This document shows positions 1 through 5,876 of a stretch of DNA of 10,636 nucleotides, piece by piece. The notes under the pieces were generated by a model. The model worked only from the letters and a program-made list of their open reading frames with translations, was not told the origin of the DNA and ran no database searches. The stretch covers positions 1 to 10,636 of the forward strand of contig WFWI01000028.1 of the NCBI GenBank assembly GCA_015491205.1. The letters run 5' to 3'. This DNA is from Candidatus Microgenomates bacterium (GTDB lineage: Bacteria > Patescibacteriota > Microgenomatia > UBA1406 > GWC2-37-13). A program made the translations under genes and the position numbers. Each line of letters opens with the position of its first letter. Within the stretch, counting starts at the first letter, position 1.

Positions 1-408
1 AGGTATCTGATTTAAAGACAGCTTATAAAAATAGTCTATTTCGTTTTCTATCAAGCTATTTTTGTCTTTTGAGCGATATTTAACTTTTCCCAAAAAAGTA
101 ATTTTTAGATCCTTTTTTACTTCTGCCTTCCACTCTCGCTCTAAACTTTCCTTAATGCTGGCAATATCGTCTACCAACTTGTTATTTTTGTAATACGGAT
201 GGGAGGAAAAGGAAAGGTCAAAGACTCCGTCAAAAACAGGGTGTTTTCTAAACTGCAGGATAACGTGGGATTTGTAAAGGATAACTGCAGTAAAGCCTCT
301 GTGCAAAAGGCCTTTTTTGTGAACCTCCCAGCGCTCTCCTTTTCCTACTGTTTCTCCGCTTTTATCCACCACTGGCAAATATATTTTTTTTCGATAGTAG
401 GCAAGCAT
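1..408 (-). CDS. NUDIX protein of the isopentenyl-diphosphate isomerase-like group, partial (C-terminus cut by window edge)
   Basis: The first 136 residues are visible, starting from the ATG at 408; an in-frame TGA lies eight codons upstream and no other start fits between. The layout follows type-1 IPP isomerase: a VVDKSGE-like opening strand, His30 and His36 (in LLHRGF), LQFRKHP, FDGVFDLS, SSHP around His70, KYRSKD near residue 111, and ENE at 121-123. These match the metal ligands of E. coli Idi (two N-terminal His, the His after the catalytic Cys, and two Glu). However, the position of the catalytic Cys, two residues before His70, is Ser68, and the NUDIX helix (REWKAE) departs from the REUXEE consensus. 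Isomerase activity is therefore doubtful; a hydrolase on a diphosphate substrate is as likely. It lies downstream of recR across a repeat-rich spacer, with no visible SD and no convincing promoter of its own. Confidence 0.75.
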   Translation of the reverse strand, partial: MLAYYRKKIYLPVVDKSGETVGKGERWEVHKKGLLHRGFTAVILYKSHVILQFRKHPVFDGVFDLSFSSHPYYKNNKLVDDIASIKESLEREWKAEVKKDLKITFLGKVKYRSKDKNSLIENEIDYFYKLSLNQIP

Positions 409-435
409 TTGAAAATATAAGAAAACTCAAAACTC

Positions 436-539
436 AAAGCTCAAATGTCAAATCCACAGCTTAAAATTCAAAACTTAACTTAAATAAAATATAGATTTAA
501 GATTTGAGTTGTGGTTTTGAGTTTTGAGATTTGAGCTTT
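436..539. repeat. Long imperfect inverted repeat built of TTTTGAG-like units
   Basis: The spacer between recR and the NUDIX gene (409-538) holds no gene. Bases 436-452 can pair with 523-539 with one mismatch in 17. Further inward, 454-458 (CCACA) can pair with 510-514 and 460-465 (CTTAAA) with 496-501, so the whole stretch can fold into one long interrupted hairpin. Each arm also consists of short direct units of the type CTCAAA(A) or, on the other arm, TTTTGAG. It starts just after the recR stop codon and ends before the NUDIX start. It could slow or end transcription, protect a 3' end, or be a decayed mobile repeat; it has no T-run of the usual intrinsic terminator kind. Confidence 0.6.
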
Positions 540-1144
540 TATTTATACTCTTCTCTTCCCATTATACTCTTTTTCAAAGTCATATAATCTGCGTATTCGA
601 TTGAGGCGCCTATTGGCAAGCCGTAGGCAAGCCGGGTGATCTTCACTTTTTTCTCAAGTTCCCTTATCCTGTCCCTTATATACATTGCTGTTGCCTCGCC
701 TTCCATATCAGGGTTAGTCGCTAAAATCACTTCTTTAACTTCGTTTTCCTTGATTCTGTCAATTAATTCTTTTAAATAAATATCCTCAGGCCTTATGTTG
801 TTTAAAGGATCAATCCGGCCATGAAGCACGTGATAAACTCCCTTGTATATTCCTCCGTTTTCAAAAGATAGAAGATCAAGCGGGCTTTCAACTACCAAAA
901 TTGTACCTTTGTCTCGATCCTTATCCTGGCAAATTGGACAGATCTCCTCTTCTGACAGACTAAAACAGATTTTGCACTTTTGTGTCTTTTCTTTTAAAGC
1001 AGCGATATTTTGGGCAAACTCTTTCAAATCTTCTTCTGGCAACCGTAAAAGGTAAAGGGAAAGCCTATTTGCTGTTTTTTCTCCTATTCCAGGCAGTCTT
1101 TGCAAAAAATCCGAAATTTTTCTTAAAGTATCAGGCAGCCTCAT
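539..1144 (-). CDS. recR: Recombination mediator RecR
   Basis: At 201 residues it has the normal RecR length and all family parts in order. The N-terminal helix-hairpin-helix is LPGIGEKTA (17-25). A four-cysteine zinc site follows (Cys57, Cys60, Cys69, Cys72). The Toprim domain starts at ILVVES (82-87), continues through GVYHVLHGRIDPL (102-113) and ATNPDMEGEAT (142-152), and the family signature LAYGLPIGASIEYAD (172-186) closes it. With RecO (and RecF) RecR loads RecA onto gapped DNA. It is the last gene of the block that begins with rpsU, three bases after the RNase J stop codon and with no SD of its own, so it is probably translated by coupling. The usual dnaX-ybaB-recR neighbourhood is kept but interrupted by prs and rnj. 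Confidence 0.97.
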   Translation of the reverse strand: MRLPDTLRKISDFLQRLPGIGEKTANRLSLYLLRLPEEDLKEFAQNIAALKEKTQKCKICFSLSEEEICPICQDKDRDKGTILVVESPLDLLSFENGGIYKGVYHVLHGRIDPLNNIRPEDIYLKELIDRIKENEVKEVILATNPDMEGEATAMYIRDRIRELEKKVKITRLAYGLPIGASIEYADYMTLKKSIMGREEYK

Positions 1145-1147
1145 AAA

Positions 1148-2830
1148 CTAAACTTGAATTACTGTTATAACAATAAGCGGAGATCGACCTTTTTCTTGCA
1201 GGAAAAGAGAGGTTAAAGCATCCTTTATTTCTTTTCGTAAAAGATTTATGTTTAAGCTTTTACCTTTTTTAGGTTTTAGAATTCTTTGGATAAGAGAAGT
1301 TGCTTTGTTGAAAAGATCTTTTTCAATCGGTTCAAAAACAAATCCGCGAGAGATTATTTCAGGTTTTTTAATAAGCTTTCCTTGTTGGTTTACTAGCAAC
1401 ACAACATTTACAAACCCTTCTTTAGCCAATGTCTTTCTATCTTGCAAAACAACATTTCCAACATCTCCCACTCCCATAGCATCTACAAAGACATTTTTAG
1501 TTTCAATCCTCTCACCTTTGTAAGCTTTGCCTGGCTCAAACCAGACGGTTTGACCCTCTTTTAAAAGCAGAATTTTGTTTTTGTCAAAAGAAAGCTCGCT
1601 TGACATATACTTTTGGTAAACGTACTGATGTCTTAAAGTTCCTCCTATTGGAATAATGTATTTGGGTTGAGTAAACCTTACTAGAAGCTTTAAGTCCTCT
1701 TGGTTTCCATGGCCGGAAGCATGGAGTTGCTCGTGAATATTGGAGTAGACAACGTCAGCCTTAAGCTCAGAAAGCTGCTCGATTAAGGCATAAATTTGGC
1801 TTTCGTTGCCAGGTATTGGATCTGAAGAAAAAAGCACTTTATCCCCGCTTGTGATCTTAACATAGGGATTTCTACCATTGGCAAGCTTTACCAAAGCTGA
1901 GTCAAACTGGGCCTGAGAGCCGGCTACAATAAGACAAAGTTTATGAGGTGGATAACTGGGGATCTGTTCTTCTCTAATCACTAAGCGATCATAAAGTGGT
2001 AGGTAGCCTAAATTTTTAGCTATTTTTGTTGAAGTTTTCATAGATCTTCCCAAAAACGCTACTTTTCTGTTTAATTTTGCAGCTGCATCCATGCACTGCC
2101 TTATTCTGGAGATATTTGAGGAAAAAGTTGTCATAATAAACTTACCTCGAGTTTTTCTCATCTCTTCTTCAAAAGTGGCTCCTACTGCTTTTTCTGAAAG
2201 AGTCAAGCCTTCCCTTTCTATTCCCAAACAATCTGTCAAAAGGCACAAAATTCCCTCTTTTCCAGCCTTTAAAATCTTGTAGAAATCAGGGGGCTTTTCA
2301 TAAGGCGGTGTGAGATCAAATTTAAAGTCAGATCCATGATAAATTGTGCCGACCGGAGTTTTTATGACAATATGGGCTGTATCAGGAATTGAATGAGTAA
2401 GGTGAATATAGGAAATTTCAAAATCTCCAAGATAATAAGGCTTGCCATACTTTACTTCTTCTACTGTGGCCCGTATTCCAACCTCTTGAAATTTGGATTC
2501 TAAAAAGACTTTTGTAAGCTTTGTTGCATAAATCTTAGGCTTTCCTAAAGCTTCAAAGTGAAAAGGAAGGGCTGAAATGTGATCCTCGTGGCCGTGGGTT
2601 AAGAGTACGGCCCTTATATAGTTTTTCTTATCCTTAAGGTAGGAAATGTCGGGAATTACAACATCTATCCCAAGCTCTTGTTCTTCAGGAAAGCCAATTC
2701 CGCAGTCGACAATTAAAATATCCTGCAGCTTTCCTGCCCGATAGATTTCATACACGTACATGTTTTTAGTAACATCCGTAGTCCCGCCTAAAATAACCAG
2801 TCTGACTTTATATTCTCCTTTTTCTCTCAT
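1148..2830 (-). CDS. rnj: Ribonuclease J (metallo-beta-lactamase / beta-CASP nuclease)
   Basis: A 560-residue protein, close to B. subtilis RNase J1 in length. RNase J combines 5'-3' exonuclease and endonuclease activity in mRNA decay and rRNA maturation. Visible parts: beta-lactamase core with the metal motif HGHEDH (79-84), THSIPD with His146, and GSDFKFD with Asp168; beta-CASP region with SGHGNQEDL (372-380); a C-terminal domain from about residue 450. The motif that normally reads PxHGE, carrying the last metal-binding His, reads PIGGTLRH here (394-401), so that ligand is Gly396. The opening GGTTDVTKNMYVYE also deviates from the common GGxxEIGKN form. The ATG overlaps the prs stop by four bases (ATGA), and AAGGAG at 2842-2847 sits about 11 bases upstream. 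Identity is secure; full activity is not, because of the changed ligand. Confidence 0.93.
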   Translation of the reverse strand: MREKGEYKVRLVILGGTTDVTKNMYVYEIYRAGKLQDILIVDCGIGFPEEQELGIDVVIPDISYLKDKKNYIRAVLLTHGHEDHISALPFHFEALGKPKIYATKLTKVFLESKFQEVGIRATVEEVKYGKPYYLGDFEISYIHLTHSIPDTAHIVIKTPVGTIYHGSDFKFDLTPPYEKPPDFYKILKAGKEGILCLLTDCLGIEREGLTLSEKAVGATFEEEMRKTRGKFIMTTFSSNISRIRQCMDAAAKLNRKVAFLGRSMKTSTKIAKNLGYLPLYDRLVIREEQIPSYPPHKLCLIVAGSQAQFDSALVKLANGRNPYVKITSGDKVLFSSDPIPGNESQIYALIEQLSELKADVVYSNIHEQLHASGHGNQEDLKLLVRFTQPKYIIPIGGTLRHQYVYQKYMSSELSFDKNKILLLKEGQTVWFEPGKAYKGERIETKNVFVDAMGVGDVGNVVLQDRKTLAKEGFVNVVLLVNQQGKLIKKPEIISRGFVFEPIEKDLFNKATSLIQRILKPKKGKSLNINLLRKEIKDALTSLFLQEKGRSPLIVITVIQV

Positions 2831-3765
2831 AGGTGTTTAAGCTCCTTTGCAAGAAGAGCAGCTACTGAAACCTCTTCTAACTTTTTGAATTTTTGATCCT
2901 CCAAAAGGCTTATTGTATCAGTTGTGAAAATTTTCTCAAGGGGGCTGTTTTCAAGCTTTTCTGGTGCTTGTTTTGAAAAATCATGGTGAACAATAGCTGC
3001 CAAGGCGAATCTGGCACCAGAGGCAAGGCAAAGCTCTGCAGCGTTTACAAGCGTGCTACCTGAGGTAATAATATCATCTACCAAAATTACAATTTTTCCT
3101 TTCACATCACCATAAATTCCAACAGCTTTTGAAACATGGATTTTTGCCAAATTTCGTCTTTTTTCCACAACAGTTAGTGGAAAATCAGAGGTGTTGAAAA
3201 AGGATTCACCAAATTTTCTGGCTCTTTCAACTCCTCCCTGATCTGGAGAGACTATTGCAATGTTTTCTATGTCAGCGTTTATTCCTTTGTTGGAAAGATA
3301 TTCTTTAATCTTCTCAGCCAAAAGAGGAAGGGCAGTCAGATTTTTAAAAGGTATGGAAAATACCCCTTCTGTTGCTTCATCGTGAAGGTCCACCACGTAA
3401 ATTTTTGAAAAGCCTATGGATTCTAAAAATCTTATTATTACATTAGCTGAAACACACTCGCCTTCCCTGTGCTGGATGTTCTGGCGAGCATAGCCAAAAT
3501 AAGGGATGACTCCAATTACCTTTTTCGCTTCCGAGCGCTTTAGGGCATCACAAAAGAAAAAAAGCTCCATTAAATGGGTATCAGTTGGGTTGGAGGTTGA
3601 TTGGATAACTACGCAAGTTTGATCTTTTACGTCTTCTTCTATCCTTACTCTGACCTCAGAATTAGCAAACCTGACTATTTCCGTCTTTGAAAGTTTTATA
3701 TTTAATTGTTGAGCTATTTTTTCAGCAAGCTTTTGATTGGAGGTGCCACTAAAAAGTTTTATCAT
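2827..3765 (-). CDS. prs: Ribose-phosphate pyrophosphokinase (PRPP synthetase)
   Basis: A 312-residue enzyme that makes PRPP from ribose 5-phosphate and ATP for nucleotide synthesis and salvage. Evidence: N-terminal FSGTSNQKLAEKIA; FANSEVRVRIEEDV (33-46), equivalent to the F.DGE region; IPYFGYARQ (87-95), the ATP-binding segment; VVDLHDE (124-130) with the conserved His; VSPDQGGVERAR (172-183); the catalytic KRR (202-204); and the PRPP loop VDDIITSGST (229-238). The segments after YARQ (HREGE) and in the PRPP loop look closer to the archaeal style than to the textbook bacterial VDDMIDTAGT form, a judgement by eye. It lies nine bases after ybaB, with a weak GAGG just before the ATG, and overlaps rnj by four bases. 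Confidence 0.95.
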   Translation of the reverse strand: MIKLFSGTSNQKLAEKIAQQLNIKLSKTEIVRFANSEVRVRIEEDVKDQTCVVIQSTSNPTDTHLMELFFFCDALKRSEAKKVIGVIPYFGYARQNIQHREGECVSANVIIRFLESIGFSKIYVVDLHDEATEGVFSIPFKNLTALPLLAEKIKEYLSNKGINADIENIAIVSPDQGGVERARKFGESFFNTSDFPLTVVEKRRNLAKIHVSKAVGIYGDVKGKIVILVDDIITSGSTLVNAAELCLASGARFALAAIVHHDFSKQAPEKLENSPLEKIFTTDTISLLEDQKFKKLEEVSVAALLAKELKHL

Positions 3766-3774
3766 CGTCCTCTT

Positions 3775-4032
3775 TTAGCCTTGGGAAATTTGCAAAAGTT
3801 TGCGAGCTGCGAGCTCTTGGGTTTTTTTTACAGCTTCATTTATGGCTTCAGCTATGCGGGGTTCATAAACTCCATCAACTATTATTTCCAAGATTTGTTG
3901 ATCACCGCGCATTCTAACTACTACACCATTTTTCTCAACAGTAACCTCCTCTTGTTGTAGGCTTTGTTGTAATTTTTTAGATTGCTCCTGCAGCTTTTTT
4001 AAGTTGTTTGCAATATCAAATGGGTTAATCAT
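3775..4032 (-). CDS. ybaB: YbaB/EbfC family nucleoid-associated protein, short form
   Basis: An 85-residue protein; the family is usually 100-110. The N-terminal half is a long Gln/Lys-rich helix (residues 6-28) as in YbaB, followed by VTVEKNGVVVRMRGDQQILEI, the two central strands with the conserved Gly, and a C-terminal helix (EAINEAVKKTQELAARKL). The acidic D/E stretch between strand and last helix and the glycine/proline tail of the E. coli protein are missing. Family members are dimeric DNA-binding proteins encoded next to dnaX and recR. The ATG lies inside the last codons of dnaX (8-base overlap), which supports both the start choice and coupled translation; there is no SD. Confidence 0.9.
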   Translation of the reverse strand: MINPFDIANNLKKLQEQSKKLQQSLQQEEVTVEKNGVVVRMRGDQQILEIIVDGVYEPRIAEAINEAVKKTQELAARKLLQISQG

Positions 4033-5050
4033 GGAAACTATTATAAAAACTTATAAGGGCAAGTTCAACTGGTATTAATTCAACTGGTGTACTTTTCAGT
4101 TGGGCGTAGGCCTCTTGAAGAAATTTAATCAAAAGGGCTATTTTTTTTATCTCAATTTTGTCTTCTTTCTCAACCGCTTCAATAAGCATTTGTTTTAAAG
4201 TCTGCAAGGAGTTTATAAGCAAGGTTTTCACATCACCTCCTGTTGTATAAAACTCATCAAGCCATTTTAAGGCTTCTTTAACTTTTCCTTGAAGGACAAG
4301 CTCAAGAAAGTAGTTTTCGCTTTTAACGCCCAAATACTCCTTTATTTCCTCAAGCTTTGTTTTGTTCATAAGCACCAGCTCTTCCAAAATTTTGGCTGCA
4401 TCGCGAAAGGATTTGTTAGCAGCCTTTGCAATAAACTCCAAAGCTTGCTTTTCAAGTTTTATATTTTCACCTTTGCAAATTCTCTCAAGCATATGGACAA
4501 TATCTTTCTCCTCCACAGGTGAGAAATTGAAAATCATACAACGGGATTTTATGGTAGCTGGAATCTTTTCAGGGTTGGTGGTTGCCAAAATAAAAATGAC
4601 TTGTTCTGGCGGTTCCTCCAAAGTTTTCAAAAGGACGTTGAAAGCATCCTGAGTGATCATGTGGGCCTCATCTATGATAAATACCCGAAAGCGGCTGTGC
4701 ATTGGTGTGAAAAAACTTTCTCTTATAAGATTTTTAATCTCCTCTATGCCCCTGTTTGAAGCAGCATCAAGCTCGAGTACGTCAGGCGAGCTGTCCTTGT
4801 CAATAAGCTGGCAGGAAGCACATTGATTACAAGGATCTACCTCATCGCCTTTTTCAGCAAATTTGTTATTTTGACAATTTACAGCCTTGGCTAAAATTCT
4901 GGCAGCAGAAGTTTTTCCAGTTCCCCTTTCGCCAATAAACAAAAATGCATGGGGCAGATCTTTTGAAGAAAGGGTTGAGATTAAAAGCTGTTTTACCTTT
5001 GTATTGTCAAGTTCTTTTAAGCTTTTTGGCCTATATTTTAAATAGTACAT
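4025..5050 (-). CDS. dnaX: DNA polymerase III clamp-loader subunit DnaX, gamma-length
   Basis: A 341-residue AAA+ ATPase that opens and loads the sliding clamp. Visible: LKYRPKSLKEL near the N-terminus, Walker A GERGTGKT (40-47), zinc-binding Cys59, Cys74, Cys77 and Cys80, Walker B IIDEAH (125-130), KTLEEPP (142-148), sensor-1 ATTNPEK (156-162), and the SRC motif with the arginine finger (169-171). After domain II and a helical domain III the protein simply ends. The linker plus domains IV-V of long tau forms, which bind DnaB helicase and the polymerase alpha subunit, are absent. The ORF overlaps ybeY by 20 bases upstream and ybaB by 8 downstream, so there is no space for a frameshift-extended product. 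No SD is seen; start MYYLKYRP fits the family. Confidence 0.96.
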   Translation of the reverse strand: MYYLKYRPKSLKELDNTKVKQLLISTLSSKDLPHAFLFIGERGTGKTSAARILAKAVNCQNNKFAEKGDEVDPCNQCASCQLIDKDSSPDVLELDAASNRGIEEIKNLIRESFFTPMHSRFRVFIIDEAHMITQDAFNVLLKTLEEPPEQVIFILATTNPEKIPATIKSRCMIFNFSPVEEKDIVHMLERICKGENIKLEKQALEFIAKAANKSFRDAAKILEELVLMNKTKLEEIKEYLGVKSENYFLELVLQGKVKEALKWLDEFYTTGGDVKTLLINSLQTLKQMLIEAVEKEDKIEIKKIALLIKFLQEAYAQLKSTPVELIPVELALISFYNSFHD

Positions 5051-5390
5051 TTAGCGCGTGCTCGAGCAAAAACTTAATAATCTTGTCAACAGGTTTTTCC
5101 TTTTCTGCAGCCATAAGAACAGCTGTTGGATAGCAGACAACTATTTCTCCTAAAAGAGATTCATCCTCTATCTTTTCCTGAATAGGAAAGGTTAAAACTG
5201 GCAATGCTTCATCCTCGCTCTTGTACCGGGCTGCCAGCTGCCTCATCTTGTTTTTGCCAACAAAAGCCACATTAAGCACAGTTTCTTCTCCTACTTTAAT
5301 GCCTTTGTTATCTAGATATTCTCTAATTATTTTTCGTATAAAAGCTCTGTTTATCTTATAGCGCGATGGACAGACTATGTTTATTTTCAT
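5031..5390 (-). CDS. ybeY: YbeY-like endoribonuclease, C-terminally truncated and probably lacking the full zinc site
   Basis: I place the start at the ATG at 5390 (119 residues, MKINIVCPS); a TTG two codons upstream at 5396 is possible but weaker. YbeY processes the 16S rRNA 3' end and takes part in ribosome quality control. Recognition rests on LNVAFVGKNKMRQLAARYK, VLTFP (equivalent to DVLSFP) and LLGEIVVC (equivalent to LLGDIVIC). The family ends in HGxLHLxGxDH, whose three His bind zinc. Here the protein reads LLEHALNVLFKI and stops, keeping only the first His; the usual length is about 150. The lost part coincides with the start of dnaX, which overlaps by 20 bases. It follows rpsU by 10 bases, without an SD. 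It may be an RNA-binding remnant or work without the classical site. Confidence 0.8.
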   Translation of the reverse strand: MKINIVCPSRYKINRAFIRKIIREYLDNKGIKVGEETVLNVAFVGKNKMRQLAARYKSEDEALPVLTFPIQEKIEDESLLGEIVVCYPTAVLMAAEKEKPVDKIIKFLLEHALNVLFKI

Positions 5391-5400
5391 ATGCAAAAAT

Positions 5401-5604
5401 TTAATTTTCTTGCTGGGAGCGCAATCTCCTTAATCTTTTAGCTCTTTCCCATAGTTTTTTCTTCTCTTTCCGCCACAAGGATGGCTTTTTGTAAAAAAGC
5501 TTTCGTTTGAATTCCTCTACCACGTTTTCTTCTAAAAAAAGCTTGTTAAACCTCCTGAACAAAGAGTCTTTTGACTCTCCTTTTTCCTTTTTGACAACAA
5601 CCAT
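5401..5604 (-). CDS. rpsU: 30S ribosomal protein bS21
   Basis: A 67-residue, very basic protein. The N-terminal VVVKKEKGESKDSLFRRFNKL corresponds to the bS21 pattern in which a short strand is followed by E(S/P)-D-A-L-R-R-F-K; then comes a long charged helix rich in Lys, Arg and Trp (residues 28-63), as in other bS21 proteins. bS21 binds near the 3' end of 16S rRNA on the platform, close to the anti-Shine-Dalgarno sequence. The gene heads the left block after a 260-base spacer, has by far the best ribosome binding site in the window, and is followed 10 bases later by ybeY. Confidence 0.93.
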   Translation of the reverse strand: MVVVKKEKGESKDSLFRRFNKLFLEENVVEEFKRKLFYKKPSLWRKEKKKLWERAKRLRRLRSQQEN

Positions 5605-5610
5605 CTATAG

Positions 5611-5621
5611 CACCTCCTTTC
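5611..5621 (-). promoter_or_regulatory. Near-complete anti-SD complement before rpsU
   Basis: Read on the minus strand this is GAAAGGAGGTG, six bases before the rpsU ATG. It can pair over 11 bases with a 16S rRNA tail ending CACCUCCUUUC, the common bacterial form. None of the other starts in the window has more than a 4-6 base match, and most have none. Confidence 0.85.
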
Positions 5622-5657
5622 AAAAAATCAAACTCTTATAATTTACCAAAGTTATTT

Positions 5658-5686
5658 ATTTTATACAGAATTCAAATAAGTTGCAA
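5658..5686 (-). promoter_or_regulatory. Candidate sigma-70-type promoter for the rpsU-recR block
   Basis: On the minus strand, TTGCAA (5686-5681) and TAAAAT (5663-5658) are 17 bases apart, inside TATAAAAT. A start near 5650 would give a leader of about 45 bases before the rpsU ATG. In such AT-rich DNA a match of this quality can arise by chance; its position in the only sizeable spacer before the left block is the main support. Confidence 0.4.
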
Positions 5687-5690
5687 GGAG

Positions 5691-5770
5691 AGTTGAAACT
5701 GGACGGAGCTGGACAAAGCTAGACAGAGGTAGACGAAACTAGTTAAAACTGGATGTAATTGAACAAAGCT
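5691..5770. repeat. Eight tandem copies of a degenerate 10-bp repeat
   Basis: Exact 10-base spacing gives eight units beginning at 5691, 5701, 5711 and so on to 5761, with plus-strand consensus RGACRAARCT. The seventh base is A and the tenth is T in all eight units; bases one, five and eight are always purines. A ninth, poor unit follows at 5771. Units differ by several substitutions, so this is an old or selected array, not recent slippage. It lies directly upstream of the candidate rpsU promoter, with spacing near one DNA turn, so it could be a phased protein-binding or bending element. No coding sense is evident. Confidence 0.75.
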
Positions 5771-5856
5771 GGCTGGAAGGTTAAAGGTTTAAAAGTTGGA
5801 AAGTTTTAAATTTTAAGATCAGCTTTAAGATTTAGGTTTTAGGATTTAAGATTAGT
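5771..5856. other. Low-complexity intergenic sequence with TTTAAGATTT-like motifs
   Basis: This stretch continues from the 10-bp array to the end of the phosphoesterase gene. It consists of short variants such as TTTAAGATTTAGG and GGATTTAAGATT. The core GATTTAAGATT also resembles the recR-NUDIX spacer (AGATTTAAGATT at 494-505). No ORF, RNA gene or clear regulatory site is visible in it. Confidence 0.5.
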
Positions 5857-5876
5857 CAGGTTGATTAAGAAACCTG
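5857..5876 (-). terminator. Weak hairpin at the end of the phosphoesterase gene
   Basis: CAGGTT (5857-5862) and AACCTG (5871-5876) form a six-base-pair stem around an eight-base loop that contains the stop codon. No T-run follows on the minus strand, so it is a poor intrinsic terminator and may have no function. Confidence 0.2.

Noticed and set aside
199..420. Plus-strand reading frame of 73 codons at the left edge
   Set aside because: The opposite strand encodes a recognisable IPP-isomerase-like NUDIX protein across the same bases; the plus-strand product has no recognisable features.
409..538. Promoter for the NUDIX gene with TTGACA on the minus strand
   Set aside because: The TTGACA lies 26 bases from the nearest TATATT, too far for a normal spacer; no other pair is convincing in this AT-rich repeat.
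2827..2830. Alternative genetic code with UGA as glycine (Gracilibacteria/SR1 type)
   Set aside because: UGA ends prs and the kinase gene at family-typical lengths with overlapping starts, and sense UGA codons are not needed in any gene.
4025..4200. Programmed frameshift giving a tau-length DnaX
   Set aside because: ybaB starts inside the dnaX end and continues as a conserved protein, so no downstream frame encodes tau domains.
5031..5075. Frameshift or sequencing error as cause of the short YbeY
   Set aside because: The other forward frames after the first His encode the dnaX N-terminus or no HLxGxDH-like sequence, so a single indel would not restore the motif.
5691..5780. CRISPR array
   Set aside because: Units are 10 bases, degenerate and directly adjacent without spacers; no cas gene is present.
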